Positions 16,985 to 26,888 are shown, numbered from the stretch's first letter. The stretch is 64,000 bases of DNA from Methylobacillus flagellatus KT (GCF_000013705.1 NC_007947.1:930001-994000); one strand, 5' to 3'. The notes: generated by a model from the letters alone, not told the origin. Program-made: numbers and translations.

Positions 16985-18370
16985 TCACGTTCTCAGCCGC
17001 GTCAGGCTGCGTTTGCGGTGTGATGCTGAGGATGAAGCTGGAAGTGCTAGTCGCCAGTGTTGGCGGCAAGGATACACTGAAGCGGATAGCATAGGATTTG
17101 CCTCAGGAATAGTGATTTCACTATTGCCCTTGAAGCTGCCTGCCGGAAGTCCATGCGCCTTGATGTAGTAGGTTTCCGTATTGCCTGACTTATTCGTGAT
17201 GCGCAGCTCGTAACGGTTGCGCAGGCTGCCGTCGGCAAGTTGGATGACTAGCGGCTGCCGCTGTTGTTGCACGATGGCAGTAAACGGCGTAAGCGTGCTG
17301 ATGGAGTGCCAGGTGAAGGCAATGCTGGCAATCAGTAGGCCAACGTAGCCGAACCGTTTGGCCCTGGCCAGTCGTTTCATGCGGACATCTGGTTCCTGGA
17401 TATTTTCATCACGGTCGAAACGGATCAGGCCATGAGGTAGCTTGAGGCGGTCCATGATCTGGTTGCAGGCATCCACGCACAAGCCGCACGAAATGCAGCC
17501 AATCTGGAACCCCTTGCGGATGTCCACGCCTGTTGGGCAAACATTCACACAGTAATTGCAGTCTATGCAGTCGCCAAAACCTTGCTGGCGACGGCTTTCC
17601 ACAGTCTTGAGCTCGGCGGTGGGTGCTTTGCGCCCACGGCGGCCTTCGCCGCGCACCCAGTCGTAAATGACCGTGACGGTGGCGGGATCCTGCATTACTC
17701 CCTGGAACTTGCCATAAGGGCAGGCCACGAAGCATACGTCTTCGCGTGCAAACCCGGCGGCCACATAGGTCGTGGCGGTCAGGACAGCGATGGTGATATA
17801 AGCCGCCACCGCTGCTTCTCCTGCAAATACCTGCCTGAATAACATCCCTGCCTCGGCAAAATAGAGGGTGAAAGTGAGGGCTGTGGCGAACGACAGCATC
17901 AACCACAGTGCATGGGTGCTGCCGAGCAGGATGGCTTTTCGCGGGCTCCAGGGGGCTTGCTGCAGGCGCTTCCTGGCCGGGGCTTCGCCTTGTATCCATT
18001 TTTCGATGAAGAGAAAAGCATCCGTCCATAGGGTCTGGAAACAGAAAAATCCGCAGAATACCCGCCCGAACATGGCGGCGGAAACAAACAGCAGGCTGGC
18101 GGCTACCACGAGGATGCCCACGAGCACCATCAAGTCCTGAGGGTAGAGGATGAGGTTGAAGATATGGAAGCGCCTGTTCCCGATATCGAAAAGTAATGCT
18201 TGGCCAACCTGGTTGGGCCATGGCAGCCAGGGCAGCAGGAAATAGACAGCAAAAGCGATATTGAGGATGATGGATTTCAGGGTGCGGTAACGCCCCTTGA
18301 CCGAATAAGGCACGATGGGAATGACTTTTCGCGAGGCGGCGGGGCGGGAAATGGTAGCTTCTGCTTGCAT
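16985..18370 (-). CDS. ccoG: Cytochrome c oxidase accessory protein CcoG (FixG/RdxA), C-terminus frameshifted
   Basis: CcoG is a membrane iron-sulfur protein needed for cbb3 oxidase assembly, probably reducing copper for CcoO/CcoN maturation. Seen here: about five membrane segments, the 4Fe-4S motifs CIDCNYCVNVCPTGVDIRKG and CISCGLCVDACN, and the VFCGFFCFQTLW motif. The frame drifts after '...ITIPEAN' (residue ~418) into an unrelated basic tail. In another frame, from about 17097 down to a stop at 16962, the normal FixG C-terminal domain continues (KSYAIRFSVSLPPTLATSTS...). One extra A in the AAA run at 17097-17099 (minus strand) would restore a 469-residue protein. The start at 18370 has AGGA 7-8 bases upstream. 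No cbb3 genes are in the window. Confidence 0.9.
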   Translation of the reverse strand: MQAEATISRPAASRKVIPIVPYSVKGRYRTLKSIILNIAFAVYFLLPWLPWPNQVGQALLFDIGNRRFHIFNLILYPQDLMVLVGILVVAASLLFVSAAMFGRVFCGFFCFQTLWTDAFLFIEKWIQGEAPARKRLQQAPWSPRKAILLGSTHALWLMLSFATALTFTLYFAEAGMLFRQVFAGEAAVAAYITIAVLTATTYVAAGFAREDVCFVACPYGKFQGVMQDPATVTVIYDWVRGEGRRGRKAPTAELKTVESRRQQGFGDCIDCNYCVNVCPTGVDIRKGFQIGCISCGLCVDACNQIMDRLKLPHGLIRFDRDENIQEPDVRMKRLARAKRFGYVGLLIASIAFTWHSISTLTPFTAIVQQQRQPLVIQLADGSLRNRYELRITNKSGNTETYYIKAHGLPAGSFKGNSEITIPEANPMLSASVYPCRQHWRLALPASSSASHRKRSLTRLRT

Positions 18371-18494
18371 GACAATTCCTGAATGAACGATGCTATGCAA
18401 AATTGTGAAGAAGCAGGTAGTCCTATAACAGATTCAGATGGTAATGAATTTATAGTGTCAGATTGCCGGAGCGGGCTGCAGTTCCTGCATTGGG

Positions 18495-18866
18495 TCAAAT
18501 AATCAAAGCTGCGGCCACCTGACGGCTTTCCGCCATCAGGATATTGTAGGTGCGGCAGGCTGCTTCTGTGGTCATGCATTCCATGCTGATGCCGGCTACG
18601 ACGAGGTCGCGGCCAATGGATGGATGCAGAAAGCGGTGCCTGCTGCCCGTGCCGAGCAGGATCAGCTCAGGCTTGAGTGCCAGCAATGCCTGGAAATGGG
18701 TTGGCTGTAATTGGTCGAAGTCTTCAACCGGCCAGGCAGGCAGCAGGCTGCCTGGCAATACGATCAGGCTGTGTTCGTGGCGCTGATGGTTGATTTCAAC
18801 CCAGCCGTCGCCGTAACCAGTGATCAAATGGCTGCCCGCAGCCTGTGTCAGGTGCAATTTCATAAG
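18495..18866 (-). CDS. Mth938-like domain protein (DUF498)
   Basis: A 123-residue protein of the Mth938/NDUFAF3 fold family. Typical elements are 'GYGDGWVEINHQRHEHSLIVLPGSLLPAW', 'KPELILLGTGSRHRFLHP' and 'GISMECMTTEAACRTYNILMAESRQVAAALI'. The eukaryotic relative NDUFAF3 helps assemble complex I; the bacterial role is not established. I prefer the start at 18866 (MKLHLTQ) because relatives begin this way. An upstream ATG at 18920 would add 18 residues; neither start has a good ribosome-binding site. It is divergent from alaA. Confidence 0.8.
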   Translation of the reverse strand, partial: LMKLHLTQAAGSHLITGYGDGWVEINHQRHEHSLIVLPGSLLPAWPVEDFDQLQPTHFQALLALKPELILLGTGSRHRFLHPSIGRDLVVAGISMECMTTEAACRTYNILMAESRQVAAALII

Positions 18867-18973
18867 CAGAGGTGTCGAATAATCAAGAAAGTCTTTTGGG
18901 GCGCCATGCTTCAATTGCATGTCAACTCAATGTAAGATAGCACATTTTCCCCAACCGGAATTTGCAGGTCGCC

Positions 18974-20263
18974 ATGCAAGAAATTTCCAAGTCCAGCAAG
19001 CTCAGCAACGTATGCTACGACATTCGTGGCCCGGTGCTGGACCGAGCGCGGCAGATGGAGGAGGACGGGCACCGCATCATCAAGCTCAATATCGGCAATC
19101 CTGCGCCTTTTGGTTTTGCCGCGCCCGAGGAAATCCTGCAGGACGTGATTCGCAACATGGATTCCGCTTCCGGTTATACGGATTCCAAGGGTCTGTTCGC
19201 CGCACGTAAGGCGATTATGCATTACACCCAGCAGAAGAATATCCAGGGTGTGACCATCGATGACATCATCATCGGCAATGGCGTTTCCGAGCTGATCGTC
19301 ATGGCCATGCAGGCATTGCTCAACAACGGTGACCAGGTACTGGTGCCGATGCCTGATTATCCGTTGTGGACTGCGGCAGTGAACCTGGCGGGCGGGACGG
19401 CGCGGCACTATGTCTGCGACGAGCAGACTGGCTGGCTACCCGACCTCCGGGATATCGAGAACAAAATCACGGCGAATACGCGCGGCATCGTCATTATCAA
19501 CCCGAACAACCCGACGGGTGCCTTGTATCCGCGGGAAACGCTGGAAGGCATCATCGAGATCGCACGCCATCACGGCCTGGTGATTTTCGCGGACGAAATC
19601 TACGACAAGGTATTGTTCGACGGCAATACGCACACCTCGATTGCTTCATTGGCTGATGATGTGCTGTTCGTGACCTTCAACGGTCTGTCCAAGAATTATC
19701 GTACCTGCGGTTACCGCGCCGGTTGGCTGGTGATCTCGGGAGAGAAGCGGCATGCGGGAGACTACATCGAGGGGTTGAACATGCTGGCTTCGATGCGCCT
19801 GTGCGCCAATGTGCCCGGGCAGTTGGCGATCCAGACCGCGCTGGGCGGCTACCAGAGCATAGACGACCTTGTGGCGCCGACCGGCCGGTTATGCAAGCAG
19901 CGCGACCTTGCCTACAAGATGCTGACCGATATTCCTGGTGTAAGTTGCGTCAAGCCCAAGGCTGGCCTGTACCTGTTTCCGCGCCTTGATCCCAAAATAT
20001 ATCCCATCCAGGATGACCAGCAATTCATCCTCGACCTGTTGCTGGAGGAGAAAGTCCTGCTGGTGCAGGGCACGGGCTTCAACTGGCGCGCGCCGGATCA
20101 TTTCCGCGTCGTGTTCCTGCCGAATGTGGATGACCTCACCGAGGCATTTACCCGAATTGCCCGCTTCCTGGAAAATTACCGCAAGCAGCACAGCACCATC
20201 ACCATAGTGGAAGGCAAAGCCTCGAAAGAGGCACAAACAACCTCCCAAAGCGCGTCGGCATGA
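18974..20263 (+). CDS. alaA: Alanine-synthesising aminotransferase (AlaA-like)
   Basis: A 429-residue class I PLP aminotransferase. The N-terminus 'SSKLSNVCYDIRGPVLDRARQMEEDG' and 'LNIGNPAPFGF' match the AlaA branch, which makes alanine from pyruvate with glutamate. The PLP lysine lies in 'TFNGLSKNYRTCGYRAGW', and 'NPNNPTGA' and 'FADEIYDKV' are the cofactor-contact motifs. It heads a run of amino-acid genes (alaA-hom-thrC), where it may supply or drain amino groups. About 20 C-terminal residues beyond the usual length (EGKASKEAQTTSQSASA) look disordered. The start is the ATG at 18974. Confidence 0.92.
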   Translation: MQEISKSSKLSNVCYDIRGPVLDRARQMEEDGHRIIKLNIGNPAPFGFAAPEEILQDVIRNMDSASGYTDSKGLFAARKAIMHYTQQKNIQGVTIDDIIIGNGVSELIVMAMQALLNNGDQVLVPMPDYPLWTAAVNLAGGTARHYVCDEQTGWLPDLRDIENKITANTRGIVIINPNNPTGALYPRETLEGIIEIARHHGLVIFADEIYDKVLFDGNTHTSIASLADDVLFVTFNGLSKNYRTCGYRAGWLVISGEKRHAGDYIEGLNMLASMRLCANVPGQLAIQTALGGYQSIDDLVAPTGRLCKQRDLAYKMLTDIPGVSCVKPKAGLYLFPRLDPKIYPIQDDQQFILDLLLEEKVLLVQGTGFNWRAPDHFRVVFLPNVDDLTEAFTRIARFLENYRKQHSTITIVEGKASKEAQTTSQSASA

Positions 20264-20314
20264 CGGCGCTGTCGCTGTACAAGATTGAATAAAGCAAGAT
20301 AACTGGAAACCTGA

Positions 20315-21628
20315 ATGAAACCCATCAATGTTGGCCTGCTTGGCATCGGTACTGTCGGTGGCGGCACCTATACCGTTCTTACACGCAATCAGGAAGAAAT
20401 CGCGCGCCGTGCTGGTCGCCCGATTGCCATCACGCGCGTTGCCGACCGCAATCTGGAATTGGCCCGCAAGGTCACGGCAGGTCAAGTTGACGTGACTGAC
20501 GACGCATTTGCCGTGGTGGCAGATCCCAGCATCGACATCGTGGTCGAGCTGATCGGCGGGTGCACTGTCGCACGCGAATTGGTGATGAAGGCGATCGAAC
20601 ATGGCAAGCATGTGGTCACCGCCAACAAGGCGCTGATCGCGTTGCACGGTAACGAGATTTTTGCCGCGGCGCAGCAGAAGGGGGTGATCGTTGCTTTTGA
20701 AGCTGCGGTGGCAGGGGGTATTCCCATCATCAAGGCCGTACGCGAGGGCCTGGCCGCCAACCGTATCGAGTGGATTGCGGGCATCATCAACGGTACCACC
20801 AATTTCATCCTCTCGGAAATGCGTGAGAAGGGGCTGGCCTTTGCTGATGTGCTCAAGGAGGCGCAGCGCCTGGGCTATGCCGAGGCCGACCCGACCTTCG
20901 ACGTTGAGGGTGTGGATGCGGCGCACAAGCTCATGATCCTGGCTGCAATTGGCTTCGGTATCCCGATGCAGTTCGACAAGGCCTATGTTGAAGGCATCAG
21001 CAAGCTGGACTCCATTGATATCCGTTATGCGGAAGAGCTGGGCTACCGCGTCAAGCTGCTTGGCATTACCAAGCGCACCAGCCAAGGCGTGGAGCTGCGC
21101 GTGCACCCGACCTTGATCCCCGAAAAGCGCCTGATTGCCAATGTCAACGGCGCCATGAATGCGGTGCTGGTGAAGGGGGACGCGGTTGGGCCTACCTTGT
21201 ATTACGGCGCAGGCGCAGGTGCCGAGCCCACCGCTAGCGCCGTGGTGGCTGATATTGTCGACGTAACGCGCACACACACGACCGATGTGCACCAACGCGT
21301 CCCTCACCTGGCGTTCCAACCCGACCAGCTCGTGGATTTGCCCATCCTGGCAATCGGCGAGGTGAGCAGCGCTTATTACCTGCGGCTGCGCGCGGTGGAC
21401 AAGCCAGGCGTGCTGGCCGATGTGACCCGCATCCTGGGTGACCGCCAGATTTCGATTGATGCCATGATCCAGAAAGAACCACAGGAAGGCGAAGACCAGG
21501 CCGATATCATCATCCTGACCCATGTCACGGCCGAGAAGAACATGGATGACGCGATTGCCGCCATCGAGGCATTGCCTGCCATTTCCGGCAGCGTGACCCG
21601 CTTGCGTATGGAAGAGCTGAGCCGATAA
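20315..21628 (+). CDS. hom: Homoserine dehydrogenase
   Basis: A 437-residue enzyme reducing aspartate semialdehyde to homoserine with NAD(P)H, the branch point to threonine and methionine. Seen are the N-terminal nucleotide fold (GLLGIGTVGGGTY), the substrate/catalytic region 'AAVAGGIPIIKAVREGLAANRIEWIAGIINGTTNFIL' with 'GYAEADPTFDVEGVDAAHKL', and a C-terminal ACT domain (about residues 352-430, 'RLRAVDKPGVLADVTRILGDRQISIDAM') for amino-acid feedback. Length is normal. It is 51 bases after alaA and 50 bases before thrC, probably one operon. Confidence 0.97.
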   Translation: MKPINVGLLGIGTVGGGTYTVLTRNQEEIARRAGRPIAITRVADRNLELARKVTAGQVDVTDDAFAVVADPSIDIVVELIGGCTVARELVMKAIEHGKHVVTANKALIALHGNEIFAAAQQKGVIVAFEAAVAGGIPIIKAVREGLAANRIEWIAGIINGTTNFILSEMREKGLAFADVLKEAQRLGYAEADPTFDVEGVDAAHKLMILAAIGFGIPMQFDKAYVEGISKLDSIDIRYAEELGYRVKLLGITKRTSQGVELRVHPTLIPEKRLIANVNGAMNAVLVKGDAVGPTLYYGAGAGAEPTASAVVADIVDVTRTHTTDVHQRVPHLAFQPDQLVDLPILAIGEVSSAYYLRLRAVDKPGVLADVTRILGDRQISIDAMIQKEPQEGEDQADIIILTHVTAEKNMDDAIAAIEALPAISGSVTRLRMEELSR

Positions 21629-21678
21629 CTTGAGAAAGGGTTGCAGGTAGCGCAGTTGCTGCCTGCATCAGTTGTGCC

Positions 21679-23106
21679 ATGAGATATATTTCCACCCGCG
21701 GGCAATCGCCCGCACAGTCGTTTACTGAAATCCTGCTTGGCGGCCTGGCGCCCGATGGCGGCCTCTATTTGCCCGAGCAATATCCGCAATTCAGCCAGGA
21801 CGAGCTGAATGCGATGCGCGGCATGCATTACCGCGACCTGGCGTTCACCATCCTCTCGCGCCTGATCGATGATATTCCTGCTGCTGACCTGCGCGCCATT
21901 ATCGACAAGACCTATCGTGCGGATGTCTATGCCTATGCGCGCGCTGGACAGAATGCCGAGGACATCACTCCCACGCTCAAGCTGGAGGACGACCTCTACC
22001 TGCTGTCCTTGTCCAATGGCCCGACCCTGGCATTCAAGGACATGGCGATGCAGTTGCTTGGCAACCTGTTCGAATATGTGCTGGCGCAGAAAGGCGAGAC
22101 GATCAATATCCTCGGCGCAACTTCCGGAGACACCGGTTCTGCTGCGGAATACGCCATGCGCGGCAAGCAGGGTGTCAAGGTGTTCATGCTCTCGCCTTAC
22201 CAGAAGATGAGCCGTTTCCAGACTGCGCAGATGTTCAGCCTGCAGGATGACAATATTTTCAATATCGCGGTCAAGGGCGTGTTCGACGATTGCCAGGACA
22301 TCGTCAAGGCCGTGTCCAATGACCATGCCTTCAAGGCAAAGAACAAGATCGGCGCAGTAAACTCCATCAACTGGGCGCGTGTGGCGGCCCAGGTGGTGTA
22401 TTACTTCAAGGGTTACTTTGCCGTCACCGCGGACAATGCGCAGCGGGTCAGCTTCGCCGTGCCTTCCGGCAACTTCGGCAACGTCTGTGCCGGGCATATC
22501 GCCCGCATGATGGGCTTGCCGATTGCCAAGCTGGTAGTGGCGACCAACGAAAACGATGTGCTGGACGAATTCTTCAAGACCGGTGTCTATCGTCCGCGCG
22601 GTTCTGCCAATACTTACCACACCTCCAGTCCTTCCATGGATATTTCCAAGGCATCCAATTTCGAGCGCTTCGTCTTCGATCTGGTGGGCCGTGATGCGGC
22701 CAAGGTGCGTGAGCTGTGGGGCAAGGTAGATGCGGGTGGCAGCGTCGACCTCAATGAAGGCGGTTGGTTTGCCAAGGTGGCGGATTACGGCTTTGTCTCC
22801 GGCAGCAGCAACCACGCCAACCGCATGCAGACCATCAGGGTGACCCATGAGCGCTATGGCGTCACCATCGATACCCATACCGCCGATGGTCTCAAGGTGG
22901 CGTTGGAGCAGCGCGAGGCGGGCATTCCGATGCTGGTACTTGAAACCGCGTTGCCGGCCAAATTCGAGGATGCGATTGTCGAGGCGCTGGGCCAGAAGCC
23001 CGAACGCCCGCACAGCCTGGAGGGCTTGGAAGCCCTGCCGCAGCGCTTTGAGGTGATGGAGGCCGATGTGGCCGCTATCAAGCAGTTCATTGTCGAGCAT
23101 GTTTGA
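21679..23106 (+). CDS. thrC: Threonine synthase
   Basis: A 475-residue PLP enzyme converting O-phosphohomoserine to threonine. It begins with the typical 'MRYISTRGQSP..SFTEILLGGLAPDGGLYLPE'; the PLP lysine is in 'NGPTLAFKDMAMQLLG' and the phosphate-binding loop is 'ILGATSGDTGSAAEYAMRG'. Length matches the long (class II, yeast/enteric type) form. It lies between hom and thyA in the same direction, so threonine synthesis is co-transcribed with the homoserine step. Confidence 0.97.
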   Translation: MRYISTRGQSPAQSFTEILLGGLAPDGGLYLPEQYPQFSQDELNAMRGMHYRDLAFTILSRLIDDIPAADLRAIIDKTYRADVYAYARAGQNAEDITPTLKLEDDLYLLSLSNGPTLAFKDMAMQLLGNLFEYVLAQKGETINILGATSGDTGSAAEYAMRGKQGVKVFMLSPYQKMSRFQTAQMFSLQDDNIFNIAVKGVFDDCQDIVKAVSNDHAFKAKNKIGAVNSINWARVAAQVVYYFKGYFAVTADNAQRVSFAVPSGNFGNVCAGHIARMMGLPIAKLVVATNENDVLDEFFKTGVYRPRGSANTYHTSSPSMDISKASNFERFVFDLVGRDAAKVRELWGKVDAGGSVDLNEGGWFAKVADYGFVSGSSNHANRMQTIRVTHERYGVTIDTHTADGLKVALEQREAGIPMLVLETALPAKFEDAIVEALGQKPERPHSLEGLEALPQRFEVMEADVAAIKQFIVEHV

Positions 23107-23118
23107 TCGGGAGAGGGA

Positions 23119-23913
23119 ATGAAGGTCTATCACGACTTGATGCGCCACGTACTGGAGCAGGGCCACAAGAAGGAAGACCGCACCGGCACCGGTACGCTGT
23201 CCGTATTCGGCTACCAGATGCGCTTCGACCTGTCCGAGGGCTTTCCGCTGCTGACCACCAAGAAGGTTCACCTGAAGTCCATTATTCATGAGCTGCTCTG
23301 GTTTTTGCAGGGCAGTACCAACATTGCCTACCTCAAGGAAAACGGCGTGACCATCTGGGACGAGTGGGCGGATGCCGAGGGCAACCTGGGGCCAGTGTAC
23401 GGCTACCAGTGGCGCAATTGGCCCAAACCGGATGGAGGCCATATCGATCAGATCAGCGAAGTGATAGCGGCCATCAAGCGTAATCCGGACTCTCGCCGTC
23501 TGATTGTGTCCGCATGGAATGTCGCCGATGTTGACAAGATGAAATTGCCGCCTTGCCATGCGTTTTTCCAGTTCTATGTGGCGGATGGCAAGCTTTCGTG
23601 CCAGTTGTACCAGCGTAGTGCGGATATCTTTCTCGGCGTACCGTTCAATATCGCCTCCTATGCCTTGCTCACCATGATGGTGGCGCAGGTATGTGATCTC
23701 AAGCTTGGCGATTTTGTACATACACTGGGTGATGCGCATATCTATCTCAATCATCTCGAGCAGGTGAAGGAGCAATTGTCGCGTGAGCCTTATCCTCTGC
23801 CTGTGATGCGGATCAATCCCGAGGTCAAGGATATCTTTGCTTTCCGTTTCGAGGATTTCACACTGGAGAATTACCAGTCGCATCCCGCTATCAAGGCCCC
23901 CGTTGCAGTGTAG
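23119..23913 (+). CDS. thyA: Thymidylate synthase
   Basis: A 264-residue enzyme methylating dUMP to dTMP with methylene-tetrahydrofolate. Key motifs are '[30 protein letters not shown]', the nucleophile in '[12 protein letters not shown]', '[20 protein letters not shown]' and '[12 protein letters not shown]'. Length equals the E. coli enzyme. It starts 12 bases after thrC with GGGAGAGGGA just upstream. The dihydrofolate it produces is recycled by FolA, encoded at 31222 in this window. Confidence 0.98.
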   Translation: MKVYHDLMRHVLEQGHKKEDRTGTGTLSVFGYQMRFDLSEGFPLLTTKKVHLKSIIHELLWFLQGSTNIAYLKENGVTIWDEWADAEGNLGPVYGYQWRNWPKPDGGHIDQISEVIAAIKRNPDSRRLIVSAWNVADVDKMKLPPCHAFFQFYVADGKLSCQLYQRSADIFLGVPFNIASYALLTMMVAQVCDLKLGDFVHTLGDAHIYLNHLEQVKEQLSREPYPLPVMRINPEVKDIFAFRFEDFTLENYQSHPAIKAPVAV

Positions 23914-24035
23914 TTCCCCGGTTTGAGTCTATGTGGTCGTTTTCCCTTCATGCGCTTGCAATGCGGGCACCGGTGGTCGCGCATTTGTTTTCTGTATCAG
24001 GCTGCCAGCGGCATGGTCCGGGAAGGTAGCATTCA

Positions 24036-25937
24036 ATGATGAGTCCCGTGCATCACCAGCCCGTATCGCCCAAATTGCGTAAGGCCCATATCCTGGCTGT
24101 GGGCCTCGCCTTGTTGATTGCCACGGTGACGCTGATCAGCATGGAGTATGCTTCGCTCAGGCGCAACATGACCGTCACCATGCAGATCCAGATGCGGATT
24201 ATGGCAGGCAATATTGCTCAGGCGCTGGTGCGGGGCGAACATGAGGTGGCATCTGAAGTCCTGGCAAGCTTGGCCGAAGCGCCTGAAATCGATACGGCGG
24301 TTCTATATGACATGCAACAGAACCGTTTTGCCGAATATGTACGTCCCGGTAGCCTGTCGCGCTTGTTTGACATGATGGTCGCGGACCAGGTACAGCGTCA
24401 TTCAGACATGCACAAAAGTGAAATATGGCAGCCTGTCGTATATGGCGGCATGCAAGTCGGGATGTTGTACATGCGATCCAATATGAAAGGATTGTATCGC
24501 CAGCTGCTTTGGTATGTTGGTACCACGGTAATGGTGATGTTGGTGACTTTGTTTGCCGCTGCCCTGCTGCTCAGCCGATTGCAACGCGCGATGCTCAAGG
24601 CCGAAGAGCGGGCGGGTTTTCTGGCCAATTATGATACGGTGACCGATCTTCCCAACCGCCATGCTTTCAGCAGACATTTCCATTTGCTGCTGGAAGGGGC
24701 GCGTCATCGGCGTGGCGTATTGGCATTGCTGGTATTTGACCTGGATGATTTCAAGGTGATCAACGATACCCTGGGGCACGATGTCGGGGATAAGCTGCTG
24801 CATTTGGTCGCGCAGCGCCTGATGGTCGCAGCAGGCAAGAAAAATACAGTGTATCGCGTGGGTGGGGATGAATTTGCCATGATGCTTGACCAGCCCGCGG
24901 ATGTCGAGAATGTGGAGGCTGTTGCCAATCGGTTCATTCGAGCGCTGGCGCCGCCTATTGTCTTGAATGACCGCAACTTTTATATCGGTGTCAGCATTGG
25001 CGCGAGTATCTATCCTTACGACGGGGAGGATGCCGCCCATTTGCTGCGTGATGCCGATGCAGCCATGTACTATGCCAAGAGCCGCGGCAAAAACAATTTC
25101 CAGATGTTCTCTGCAGAAATGCATCACAAGAGCTCGACTCGCTTGCTCCTCGAAACCGAATTGCGCGTCGCGCTGGAAGAAAAACAGTTCGAGCTTTACT
25201 ATCAGCCGCAGTTCAGTCTGCCGGATTGCAAGCTGGTGGGGGTGGAGGCTTTGATCCGCTGGCATCATCCACAGCGTGGTCTATTGTGCCCAAGTAGCTT
25301 TATTCCGGTTGCCGAGGAGACTGGCCTCATCGTGCGCATCGGGGAGTGGGTATTGCGCGAGGCTTGCAGGCAGGCCATGGAGTGGAAGGCGTTGGGAGTG
25401 CCACTGCGCATGAGCGTCAACCTCTCGGGGCGCCAGTTCCGCCAAGAGAACCTGGTACAGACCATGACCAAGATCATTGAGCGAACTGGCATGGATAGCA
25501 GCCTGCTCGAATTGGAAATTACCGAAACCGTCCTGATGGAAGACGCGGAAGCGACCACTACTCGCCTGGCAGACCTCAAGGCCATGGGCATGCATCTTGC
25601 CATCGATGATTTCGGCACAGGTTATTCATCCATGGCATATCTCAAGCGTTTTCCCGTCAGCCGGCTTAAGATAGACCGCAGCTTTATCCGGGATATCCCC
25701 AATGATCCCGACGATGTCGCGATTACCACGGCCACTATCCAGATGGCGCACAGCCTGAAGCTTGAGGTCGTGGCAGAAGGCGTGGAGACCAAAGCACAGT
25801 TGCAATTCCTGCGGGAGCAGGGAAGCGATATGGTGCAAGGCTATTTATTCAGTCGTCCAGTGAGCGCACGGGAGATGGCAGAGCTTGTCATCACTGGCAA
25901 GGGGCATCAGGAAAATGATTTTATCCTGGAGCAATAA
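24036..25937 (+). CDS. Membrane-bound GGDEF-EAL cyclic-di-GMP protein
   Basis: A 633-residue protein with two membrane segments (about residues 18-38 and 153-176) flanking a periplasmic sensor region, then a GGDEF domain and an EAL domain. The synthase motif GGDEF is intact (about residues 276-280), as are the phosphodiesterase motifs EAL (about 404-406), [23 protein letters not shown] and KIDRSFI. So it may both make and degrade cyclic-di-GMP; the net activity cannot be told from sequence. The periplasmic part has no named sensor domain that I can recognise. It is monocistronic, 122 bases after thyA. Confidence 0.95.
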   Translation: MMSPVHHQPVSPKLRKAHILAVGLALLIATVTLISMEYASLRRNMTVTMQIQMRIMAGNIAQALVRGEHEVASEVLASLAEAPEIDTAVLYDMQQNRFAEYVRPGSLSRLFDMMVADQVQRHSDMHKSEIWQPVVYGGMQVGMLYMRSNMKGLYRQLLWYVGTTVMVMLVTLFAAALLLSRLQRAMLKAEERAGFLANYDTVTDLPNRHAFSRHFHLLLEGARHRRGVLALLVFDLDDFKVINDTLGHDVGDKLLHLVAQRLMVAAGKKNTVYRVGGDEFAMMLDQPADVENVEAVANRFIRALAPPIVLNDRNFYIGVSIGASIYPYDGEDAAHLLRDADAAMYYAKSRGKNNFQMFSAEMHHKSSTRLLLETELRVALEEKQFELYYQPQFSLPDCKLVGVEALIRWHHPQRGLLCPSSFIPVAEETGLIVRIGEWVLREACRQAMEWKALGVPLRMSVNLSGRQFRQENLVQTMTKIIERTGMDSSLLELEITETVLMEDAEATTTRLADLKAMGMHLAIDDFGTGYSSMAYLKRFPVSRLKIDRSFIRDIPNDPDDVAITTATIQMAHSLKLEVVAEGVETKAQLQFLREQGSDMVQGYLFSRPVSAREMAELVITGKGHQENDFILEQ

Positions 25938-26010
25938 GGAATTTGTCCTGAATGCTAATTGTTCGTTTATAATCGCAACATTAGGTTGAATAATGATTAT
26001 ATGGAGATAA

Positions 26011-26538
26011 ATGGTGGGAAAAACCTTAGTTGTGCTTAGTACTTTTGCATTGGCGATATCCAGCAGCTTGGCGATTGCTGATCATCACTTTCCCAAAGGA
26101 AAGGTCAGCTTGGAAACCTGCCTGGAAGCGGCGCTCAAGGCTAAACCAGGAACAGTGGTCAAGGTAGAGTACAAGCTGGAAGGCGAGACACCAGTTTATG
26201 AATTTGATATTGAGTCTAGCGATAGTACCGCTTGGGATGTAGAATGCGACGCTAATACAGGCAAGATCGTGGAAATAGAGCAAGAGGTCGACTCCGCAGA
26301 CCATCCTCTGTTCAAGGCCAAACAGAAGGTAAGCGAAGCCGAGGCACGCAAGACAGCCCTTGCTGCGCATCCCGGTGAAATTGTCGAGGTTGAATACGAA
26401 ATTGAAGAGAATGGCGCAGCCTCCTACGAGTTCGACATCAAGACCAAGGATGGCAAGGAATTCAAGGTCGAAGTGGATGCCTCTACTGGTAAAATCGTTG
26501 AAGCCAATCAAGAGTTTTACCAGATTGGCAAGGAATGA
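26011..26538 (+). CDS. Exported protein with two PepSY domains
   Basis: A 175-residue periplasmic protein: signal peptide (cleavage near SLAIA-D), then two similar PepSY units of about 70 residues. Each ends in a matching strand ('[18 protein letters not shown]' and '[18 protein letters not shown]'), and both carry '[15 protein letters not shown]' / '[16 protein letters not shown]'. PepSY domains are thought to bind or inhibit proteases or assist cell-envelope processes; no partner is visible. It is very acidic. The start lies after TGGAGAT. A strong terminator follows. Confidence 0.85.
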
Positions 26539-26566
26539 TAGCTTTTTGACTGGACGGACAGTCGAC

Positions 26567-26592
26567 AACGCTCCTTCGGGGGCGTTTTTTTT
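26567..26592 (+). terminator. Rho-independent terminator after PepSY gene
   Basis: An 8-bp stem (AACGCTCC / GGGGCGTT, one T-G pair) closed by the very stable TTCG tetraloop and followed by eight T residues. Confidence 0.9.
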
Positions 26593-26635
26593 CGCCACTG
26601 CCATGAGAAATGCGATGATCAAGTGAGCAGAAGCC

Positions 26636-26662
26636 TTAACTTGAGCCCAAACCTGCCGTTAA
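26636..26662 (+). promoter_or_regulatory. Sigma28 (FliA)-type promoter for the YjfB-like gene
   Basis: TTAACTTG, exactly 11 bases, then GCCGTTAA. The flagellar sigma factor consensus is TAAAGTTT-N11-GCCGATAA; the -10 half matches 7 of 8 and the -35 half 5 of 8, with the correct spacer. It lies about 30 bases upstream of a gene whose family is annotated as motility-related, which strengthens the call. Confidence 0.6.
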
Positions 26663-26693
26663 TGCATATATTATCGTCAAAATGGAAATCAAC

Positions 26694-26888
26694 ATGGATG
26701 TGAGTGCAATTGCGAGTGTTGCCTCCGATCTTTCAGCTACGCGCTTGCAGCAGGAAGTGGGGACGACGGTACTGAAAAAAGCCCTGGATATCAGCTCAGC
26801 CAATGCGTTGGCATTGCTGGAGGCGCTACCAGCTCCCTCCGCCAATCTGCCGGCACATCTAGGACAGAATGTGAATACGGTGGCTTGA
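26694..26888 (+). CDS. YjfB family putative motility protein
   Basis: A 64-residue protein starting MDVSAIASVAS and ending GQNVNTVA, with the central 'TTVLKKALDISSANALALLEAL'. This layout fits the small YjfB family, annotated as putative motility proteins. I prefer the ATG at 26694 (MDVS, as in relatives) over 26682. A sigma28-type promoter lies just upstream, which suggests expression with late flagellar genes, although no flagellar cluster is in the window. A strong terminator follows. Confidence 0.75.
   Translation: MDVSAIASVASDLSATRLQQEVGTTVLKKALDISSANALALLEALPAPSANLPAHLGQNVNTVA

Noticed and set aside
19889..21523. 544-codon minus-strand open frame across alaA and hom
   Set aside because: Antisense shadow of two conserved genes with no recognisable motif or ribosome-binding site.
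21376..23883. Very long minus-strand open frame (835 codons) across hom, thrC and thyA
   Set aside because: It is antisense to three well-supported enzymes; its protein has no domain pattern and is rich in His/Arg/Gln, as expected for a shadow frame in GC-rich DNA.
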